This document shows, piece by piece, positions 1-5,834 of a stretch of 10,104 nucleotides of DNA. Below the pieces are notes generated by a model. It was not told the DNA's origin. It searched no databases and was given only the letters and a program-made list of their open reading frames with translations. This DNA is from Goniomonas avonlea. Lineage: Eukaryota; Cryptophyceae; Goniomonadida; Goniomonadaceae. The stretch spans positions 1-10,104 of the forward strand of contig QUTJ01031158.1 in the NCBI GenBank assembly GCA_003573635.1, given 5' to 3'. The position numbers and the translations under genes are program-made. The number at the start of each line of letters is the position of its first letter. Positions within the stretch are counted from its first letter, which is position 1.

Positions 1-60
1 GTGATGAGTGACATGAGATTCTTTGACTAAGTGATGAGTGGCATGAGATTCTTCGACGCG
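1..60. repeat. 30-bp tandem repeat, two copies
   Basis: Two head-to-tail copies (1-30 and 31-60) of a 30-bp unit starting GTGATGAGTG, with a few mismatches near the end of the unit. The array touches the window edge, so it may extend upstream. No coding role is visible. Confidence 0.8.
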
Positions 61-679
61 AGCAGAGACAGTGATTTGAGACTCGTTGCCTCGGGCAGGG
101 GCTCTTCTCACACCGAAGGCGCTCTTTCTCACACCGAAGCATGTTTCCTTTCCACATCACGCACTGAGTCTCGTGCCGCACGCGCCCTGTTTAATCACAT
201 GCGGTCACTCCACGCTCCAACACGGTCTCGCAGGCTTCTGACAAAATTACGCTCTTCATACGTCGAGGATTTGTACCACGCCCTTACTCGGAGCATGTTA
301 GGCTGCGAGACCGAGAATACTTTGATTAAACCCCCCTCCCATTCCGCGGCTCTTAACAATGTGCACACCACGTGTACACACAGAGAGAGAAGACACACAC
401 ACACACACACACACCATACACCACCACCACTACCACCATTCACCGCACACGCGCACGCACACACACCGAGTGAGAGCGAGAGCAGTCCGGATTTCTAGTT
501 CGACAAGGCCGGCGACAATATAAGTCGGACGTCAACCATGCAGAGGTCAGCAAAGAGCTGCAGATAGACACCGGGGCACCAGGGAACAAGTCGAAACAAA
601 TCATGTATGGTTTGAGAGGGTGAGGAGGGGGAGACTCTCTCTCCCTCCCTCAAAACTCTCCCTCGGTTGTTCAACTTGT
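61..679. other. gene-free, low-complexity stretch
   Basis: I see no supportable gene here. A plus-strand open frame covers 31-498, but its translation is compositionally odd, rich in His/Thr from the CA repeat, and matches no family I know. A (CA)n microsatellite lies at about 388-413, followed by CCA- and CGCACA-rich sequence to about 470. A polypurine/polypyrimidine stretch lies at about 615-665. A short direct repeat (TCTCACACCGAAG) occurs at about 106-118 and 127-139. The 3' end of CFAP300 transcripts should enter from the right. Confidence 0.6.
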
Positions 680-685
680 TTTATT
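680..685 (-). promoter_or_regulatory. poly(A) signal for CFAP300
   Basis: AATAAA on the minus strand, about 124 nt past the CFAP300 stop codon. It is the first canonical hexamer downstream of that gene, so it is the likely cleavage and polyadenylation signal. Confidence 0.6.
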
Positions 686-808
686 TGAACCTTGCTCGAG
701 CGGATATCCCAAACTGCAGAGCTGCAAATCTCGAACACAAAATGAGAGCTGGTTGATTGTTACAATTGTACATGCTTTTTCGCAGGAGCTCCTCGTCCCC
801 ACAGCTCC

Positions 809-1788
809 TTACCACATCGGCAGGTGCGCTTGATACCAATAAGTAACGTGGCGCTTCACCGGATCGATGATAACATAGCAGTAGTTATGTGCAAACTGCG
901 ACTTCTGTGGGAACAAAGGGGTGCCGTCCAATTCCTCGATCTGGTACGCCATAGAGACGACCTGAATCTCCTTTGTTGTGGAATTCTTCTGGACACTGCA
1001 CAATCGTGATCAGCAAATCATGGCAGAAACAAACTAAGAACACTCACGCGACCATATCCCTGTACACTGAGCGTGTCACATCCAGGTACGGAGTAAAGTA
1101 GTCTTCGTACTGGCACATGCTTCCACCGACGGTGATCCGCTTTAAAATGTGAAAGACAAGTTCAGACCGCTCCGCAGGTGTAAACTCATCGTAGTTGTCA
1201 CTCTCCTCGCATACCAACAGCTTCCTCAGTTCGTCACTGATCTGCATTCCATCCACGTACTCGTCGAAGCACTTTTTAATTTGTCCAGTCTCGCGAACAA
1301 TGTCTGTGCCAACAAGTTAGCGCTCAGAAATGAAATGGAGCACCTACCCAAATGCTTGAGTTTGTCAAAAAATTCCATGCTGGTGACTTTGCAGCTCAAC
1401 TCCTTCGTTGTCACGCCCTTGATATCGGCCCGACCCAGGAAGTTCATCGTTCCCTGTGAGGAGCAAACCTGCGACGCGTCATCCATTTACCTTCGCTACC
1501 ACCGCACTGCGGACCTGCGCTGATCCCTGAACAGCAGGGGATTTGAAAAACGAGAGCAAGAAATTGTTGATCTGTTCCTTCTCTAGGTACTCCTCGTATC
1601 TGTACTTCTTGAGACAAGAGTATTGATCAACACCCCTGCTTCCTGTCAACATCGCGAACAAATCTCAAAACGTGCACGCACCACTTCGCCAAAAGGTCTT
1701 TGTTTTCTTTCTGTTCCCATGCAGGGAACTTCACATCCAGTTCGTGGAAAGTGAAACCTTCACCTCCGCCTGCTTCTGCTGCTGACAT
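809..1788 (-). CDS. CFAP300: CFAP300 (C11orf70 family), cilia- and flagella-associated protein
   Basis: CFAP300 is a cytoplasmic factor needed for assembly and transport of axonemal dynein arms; human defects cause primary ciliary dyskinesia. Five exons on the minus strand: 1788-1682, 1635-1491, 1453-1348, 1303-1048 and 995-809 (TAA). Introns are 46, 37, 44 and 52 nt, all GT-AG, and the phases join cleanly. The product is 266 aa, against 267 in human. Family hallmarks recalled from the human protein appear in order: a LLAKW-like segment at the exon 1/2 join, NNFLLSFFK, FFDKLKHLDIVRETG across the exon 3/4 join, QISDELRKLL, GGSMCQYEDYFTPYL, and the C-terminal YVIIDPVKRH. The Trp codon split by intron 1 and the unchanged residue spacing after it support that junction over a nearby AG. 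The start is the first ATG, 182 bp from the divergent EF-hand gene. Confidence 0.94.
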
Positions 1789-1970
1789 CTGCTGGTCCGT
1801 TCAGCTCCGTTGCGGCCGAGTTACTAAACGCCCTTATGAGCGTCGGCATGTTGAAAAATCTTTATCTGTGACATAATCTGTGATTCTCTGTCACAACCGT
1901 ATGAGCTCGTTGATCAACGCTTTGTCGGTTCGGGGTAGGGAACTTAGGGAAGTGGGAACAGAATCAACAG
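1789..1970. promoter_or_regulatory. shared divergent promoter region, CFAP300/EF-hand gene
   Basis: 182 bp separate the two start codons, so both 5' UTRs and the promoters must fit here. A dyad, TGTGACA (1867-1873) and TGTCACA (1889-1895) with 15 nt between the arms, sits near the middle and is a candidate binding site. I see no clear TATA box. Co-regulation is an inference from spacing. Confidence 0.45.
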
Positions 1971-2738
1971 ATGGACTCGCTGGACGAGCAGCAGTACAAA
2001 CAACTGCATGAGGTCTTCAGAGAGCTAGATTCCGACCGAGGTGAGCTGAGAATGATCAATTGAATGTGCTCACGGCTTCCAGACGGTCTTGTGTATTCTC
2101 ATGAGCTGCGAGACTACCTCGCGTCGTTCAATGAGCACTTTACTCTAGACGAAGTTGAAAGTTTCTTGAAAGATAGTACTGTTCAGCAAGAGGTCCGTTG
2201 CTGTTTGTCCATTAATCACTTTTTGACTGCGTTTACAGACTGCCATTGACTTCCCGGAGTTCATCAACACCCTTGCGCTGCTGCTGGCCGGTATGGACAC
2301 TTTTCGATCTTTCACTGGCTTTCCTAGCTTTTACTGTTCCGTCGTCAGAAACCGAAGATGGAATGGAGCTCACTGAGGACGAGCTACGCGCCACGTTCTC
2401 TTCACTTGACGCTCAGAAGAAAGGATTCCTTACTGGCAACGATTTGCGAAAGGCGTGTGTTCTGGTCGGTGAGGGCTGGACTGACATTGAAATCAACAAT
2501 ATGATTTACCACCGCAAGGACGATGGGCGATTTTATTTTGAAGACTTTAAGGTATGAGGGCTCAACTTGGCGCTGCAACAGCTCATTGCCGGCGAAACAG
2601 GCTCTAGTACAGCCGCAAGGGTTGCAACAGAAAAGACGCAGGTGCTGCTTGTCATCTGTTGTCGAGCGTTCTGACTTTCACCATATGCAGGGGTTGGAAG
2701 AGGAGAGCGCCAGTCAAGTAATGCGCTGGTTCAAGTGA
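1971..2738 (+). CDS. calmodulin-like EF-hand protein
   Basis: A small Ca2+-sensor-like protein, 160 aa in the simplest model. Exons: 1971-2040, 2083-2192, 2239-2290, 2349-2551 and 2691-2738 (TGA). Introns are 42, 46, 58 and 139 nt. Joining exons 1 and 2 builds a canonical EF-hand loop, DSDRDGLVYSHE (residues 20-31), with Asp at 1, 3 and 5, Gly at 6 and Glu at 12; this confirms the splice. The other three hands look degenerate: hand 2 around IDFPEF, hand 3 DAQKKGFLTGND, hand 4 HRKDDGRFYFED lacks Asp at position 1. Overall order and length fit the calmodulin/centrin superfamily, but I cannot assign an orthologue. It shares a promoter region with CFAP300, so a ciliary role is possible but unproven. 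The last intron may in fact be two short introns flanking a 60-nt exon (see findings). Confidence 0.85.
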
Positions 2739-2776
2739 ATGATTTTACTAATCTGTGAATGGTGATACATATATGG

Positions 2777-2782
2777 AATAAA
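2777..2782 (+). promoter_or_regulatory. poly(A) signal for the EF-hand gene
   Basis: AATAAA, 39 nt after the EF-hand stop codon. Cleavage 10-30 nt downstream would put this transcript's end inside the SECIS region of the opposite-strand gene. A second AATAAA lies on the plus strand at 2861-2866. Confidence 0.6.
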
Positions 2783-2790
2783 GGTCGCAT

Positions 2791-2862
2791 GCTGCTTGCT
2801 CAGACATCAAGCATGGGCATCCAAAAATGGGTTGCGCCCACGCCTTCACACAGCTGCAGCAA
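2791..2862 (-). promoter_or_regulatory. SECIS element (selenocysteine insertion hairpin) of the PDZ-GPx mRNA
   Basis: In the 3' region about 20 nt after the stop codon. On the minus strand a 5' TGAA (2848-2845) faces a 3' TGAT (2809-2806). Read antiparallel this gives U-U, G-A, A-G and A-U, the kink-turn quartet of eukaryotic SECIS elements. Above it GCGTGGGC pairs with GCCCATGC over 8 bp (one G-U), with a further G-U pair below. An unpaired AA (2833-2832) lies 12 nt after the TGA, and CCA/TGG can form a small extra apical stem, suggesting a form II element. Below the quartet GCTGC (2860-2856) can pair with GCAGC (2795-2791) across an irregular internal loop. The element should recruit SBP2 and the Sec elongation factor. 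Folding was done by eye. Confidence 0.85.
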
Positions 2863-2882
2863 TAAACCTTTGGGCCAGAACC

Positions 2883-3891
2883 TTAGCATTGCTGCAACAG
2901 CTTGACAATGCTGCCAGAAAAGCTGTAAGGGTCTTCCAGCGGCCCGAAACGCTTGCGCGGCACACCACGACGATCGCACAAGAACTTCGCTGCGACCCAG
3001 TCAGTCAAACAACAACGAGGTGGTGGAAAGACTTACTGTAGTTCCACTTCAGAGCGCTTCCCGTCTTGTCCGTGAGCTGCGAGCGAAGGAATCGATACAC
3101 GGGGTGGGTGTTCGGTCCGCTGACGTCCACCTTGTCGAACATGGGGAAGGTCGCGCCAAATTTGGCGGCAAACTGCCTGACCATCTCGTTGGGGTATGGC
3201 TCTTGGTTGCCAAACTGGTTGCAAGGGAACGCCAGAACTGCGAGCGGATCAGTTTTTTGGATGCCAGGAAACCCAGGAAAGCACCTTGGAAACCATGACC
3301 ACGGAACCTATCGTAAAGCCGCGTCAACTGCTCGTAGTTGACGTCGGCTAAACCTCATAAGCTTGCCACATTCACCACCAGGCACACGTTGCCGGCAAAA
3401 GCACTTAGCGGCACACCACAGCGAGTGTCCAGGTCGTTGGCACCAAGTTGGAACAAGGAGTCGGCAGGAGATGCCAAGACCCGGGGGACACTCTCTTCTT
3501 CAGGGTCAAACACCGGGAGGTCACGAATGATCGTAACATTCACGGGCTCGCCTCCGCCGTTGCGAAGCAAGGTGACCGCAACAGGCGAGCCGGGCGGTCC
3601 CTGCAGGATCTTGCGCACAGAGGCAACCGTGCGCCCCTTGACATCAAATCCGTTGATGCCCACAATTATGTCCTGGGATCGTACAAGGCCACAACGATCC
3701 GCGGGACTACCAGGCACCGTACCGGTGACCTTCAGTGTGTGGCCATTCTCCGCGTACTGATCGGTCCTGACCTTGATCCCGGTGGTCCCAACGGGCCCCA
3801 TCATCGTTGACATCCCCACCACAGTGGGTGGAACAAAATTCTGAAAGGACGGCTGCGCCAACACGGTGCTGCCCGTCAGGGGCATCATCAT
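2883..3891 (-). CDS. PDZ-glutathione peroxidase fusion, selenoprotein with in-frame UGA (Sec179)
   Basis: Reduces hydroperoxides using a thiol donor. Exons on the minus strand: 3891-3285, 3237-3037 and 2989-2883 (TAA); both introns are 47 nt; product 304 aa. Residues 1-35 form a Met-rich leader with no obvious targeting signal. Residues about 36-125 are a CtpA-like PDZ domain (VPGSPADRCGL, DIIVGINGFDVKG). A short linker with an acidic DPEEE run follows, then glutathione peroxidase from about residue 145 to the end. The TGA at 3357-3355 falls at the catalytic position (NVASL-U-G), and the frame continues for 125 further residues with conserved motifs: FPCNQFGNQEP and LKWNYTKFL. The catalytic tetrad is Sec179, Gln214, Trp267 and Asn268; the Sec-to-Gln spacing of 35 equals that in GPX4. 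The short form resembles the GPX4 (phospholipid hydroperoxide) type. An upstream in-frame TGA fixes the start. A pseudogene reading of the TGA is unlikely given the downstream conservation and the SECIS. Confidence 0.94.
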
Positions 3892-4275
3892 GTCGAGACA
3901 GTCGAGCGCTCAGTCGAAAGGAAATTGAAAATCCAACCGTCATTTTAGGGCGCAGTTCGCTCTCGCCAGCTTAGATAGTTTCAGATATTAGATTAGATAT
4001 TAGATTAGATATTAGATTAGATTCGATTAGATTAGATTATAGATTTTAGATTATTGCAGATAACCCGACGACCAACTACAAAGTTTTGACGATTAGATAT
4101 TATTTTATCCAAAAGTCACCTAATCTAATAATGTAGTTTAAATGTACACCGGATAATAAAAAAGCGAACACCCCGACGGCGACGGGCCGACTCGACGAAT
4201 CCGGGGCGGCTCGACGCCGCGTAGGCTGCCGCTCGAATCCGACTCCGGTAGGCTCGAAGTCAGTGTTTGTTCAGC
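3892..4275. promoter_or_regulatory. divergent upstream region of PDZ-GPx and the methyltransferase relic
   Basis: 384 bp between the PDZ-GPx start and the relic's first ATG. It must contain the PDZ-GPx promoter. About 3950-4140 is strongly AT-rich, unlike the rest of the window. About 4160-4260 is CG-rich with repeated CGACG/CTCGA words. No definite promoter motif was recognised. Confidence 0.35.
3984..4054. repeat. AT-rich simple repeat, TTAGAT type
   Basis: Imperfect tandem array of ATTAGATTAGAT words with interruptions (ATATTAG, TTCGATTAG). The unit lacks the GGG of common telomere repeats, so I treat it as a local microsatellite. Confidence 0.8.
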
Positions 4276-5039
4276 ATGGTGACGGCAGAGGACCTCCAAA
4301 ACTTTGTTCACACCGAGTACACACTGCTGGAAGGATACAGAGGGTTCAGCCAATAACTTGGCCAACGTGGTTGCTTGTGGATACACTGAGGAGCTTCTAG
4401 CGGGCTTTCCTCCGAAAGCGGTAATGGGCATCTCTTGCTGCAATCTTGTCCCTCTGTGCGACCTGCCTAAGGCGGCAGATACCTCGACATGGGATGCGGC
4501 ACGGGAACTGATGTGTTTATTGCCTCCCGGATGCCCGGGCCGAGGAGTGTGCAACTGCCGTCAGCCCTCCGCTCCCGACTGGAGTTGCCCGGTTTGAGCA
4601 CGCAGACATCAACGCTGGCCACCTGAACAAGTTCGCCGACGGGTATTTCGATGGGATCTCTGCCAACTGCTGTCTCCATTTCCTCAATCAAGACCTCGTG
4701 CCACCGCCAGATATGGCAGCAATGATCAGTGAGGCGTTTGACAAGCACATTATTTCAGATGTGAACACCGTCGCGTCCAAGTCCTTCCGATCTTGGGTCT
4801 CTGTGGTCCAAGAACACGCCCTCGACGCGGAGGTTGCAATGGAGAAGTTGAAGTCAATGGGTTTCATCAATGTCAACTACGTGAATTGCACCGTACCCGG
4901 ATCGTGTGAGGACCCTGGAGCAGCAAAGGAAATGCCGCCGCTCCTCTCCAAGCAGATTGATGCTGGACACCCGCCTCGAACCACTCTGGAAGAACTACGA
5001 CGTCAACGACTCGATCTGTGCACGGCGACAAAACCCTGA
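4276..5039 (+). pseudogene. class I SAM-dependent methyltransferase relic, intronless and frameshifted
   Basis: Homology to a methyltransferase, loosely of the arsenite-methyltransferase/UbiE type, runs through three frames. An N-terminal piece starts at ATG 4276 (VTAEDLQNFVHTEYTLLEG). It shifts frame near 4336 into LANVVACGYTEELLAGFPPKA and SCCNLVPLCDLPKA, shifts again near 4475 into YLDMGCGTGTDVFIASRM (SAM-binding motif I), then near 4545 into RAEECATAV, RFEHADINAGHLNKFADGYF and DGISANCCLHFL. The last frame stays open to TGA at 5037-5039. The strand and helix expected after motif I are missing, as is the RVLKPGG-like turn between SEAF and HIISD. No introns interrupt about 760 nt, whereas neighbours have one every 100-250 nt. 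I read this as a decayed, possibly retrocopied gene. The substrate is unknown. Sequencing indels could explain the frameshifts but not the missing blocks. Confidence 0.72.
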
Positions 5040-5489
5040 ACCCCAGAACCCCCCCCGCCCCGTCCGAGGATCTCGTCGACAGGCGCAAAGGTCTCGATCT
5101 TTGCGAGGTGGTACAGTAGGCAGTAAAAACCACCCATTGTGACAACCACTGGGCGCTTGAAGAGTCGCATGCTGCACACAATGCAACTAGGGCAAAAACC
5201 ACCCATTGTGACACTTGACCCTAGGGCTATTGAGACACCCTTCAAGTTGTAAATCACTCTCAGCGTAGATGCGATGTTTGCGACCGGCAGAGTAGCTCTT
5301 CGCCTTGTAATTGGAGACCCAGTCCGGTCTGGAAGGCAGCGTGGCGTTGTACAGCTTAGTGGGGAATGACGTACCTCCGGTCGAGAGATCTCTTGATGAG
5401 TCTCCCACGCATGAGCTTTCTGCTCTGCAGCTCTCGAGGCCACAGACCGTAGGTTAGAACTGAAATATATTTCGAGATGGTCTGTCACT
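5040..5489. other. convergent intergenic region with an unexplained coding-like stretch
   Basis: Lies between the relic's stop and the BUD13 stop, and must hold the BUD13 3' UTR. I saw no canonical AATAAA on the minus strand; AATATA lies about 20 nt after the BUD13 stop. A minus-strand frame open over 5187-5408 has protein-like composition (for example PSRPDWVSNYKAKSYSAG and RKHRIYAESDL), but it has no ATG of its own and I do not recognise it. The minus-strand frame just upstream (around 5400-5460) is also open. It may be a fragment of an unknown gene or chance. Confidence 0.35.
5125..5213. repeat. 20-bp direct repeat pair
   Basis: AAAAACCACCCATTGTGACA occurs exactly at 5125-5144 and 5194-5213, a 69-bp offset. 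Sequence between the copies is unrelated. It lies in the gap between the methyltransferase relic and BUD13. It could be the trace of a small duplication or of a mobile sequence. Confidence 0.85.
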
Positions 5490-5690
5490 CTACATGTCCT
5501 CTGTACTCCACATGTGCGCGATGTCTGCGTTGGACTTGCGCGCGTTGGCGTGTTGGAACCACTTGGCCTCGAACCCAACAGACCGAACCACACCGTCCCA
5601 GCGGTGCCCGGGCCTGGAGGAGGACAGTGAGCCAGCGCACGTGCTGAGACAGTGCGAATGCGCGCCCGTGGTGCGCGTGCGTTGCGAGAA

Positions 5691-5755
<65 letters not shown>

Positions 5756-5782
5756 GAGTGAGTGAGAGAGAGATGCGCGTGC

Positions 5783-5834
<52 letters not shown>

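Noticed and set aside
31-498. 155-aa plus-strand open frame at the window start
   Set aside because: It runs through a CA microsatellite, has odd composition, no recognisable domain, and no supporting splice or regulatory signals.
1636-1645. CFAP300 exon 2 starting at the first CAG (1642) instead of 1635
   Set aside because: With the only suitable donor of exon 1, that junction leads to an in-frame stop. The next CAG restores Trp and the same residue spacing as the human protein.
1801-1830. RFX X-box in the CFAP300 promoter (GTTGC...GTTAC)
   Set aside because: The two half-sites are in the same orientation, not the inverted arrangement an X-box needs.
3355-3357. The TGA as a true stop ending a 178-aa PDZ protein
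   Set aside because: It sits exactly at the GPx catalytic residue, conserved GPx sequence with two clean introns continues after it, and a SECIS-like hairpin follows the later TAA.
3984-4054. Interstitial telomere repeat
   Set aside because: The TTAGAT unit is irregular and lacks the G-run of known telomere repeats.
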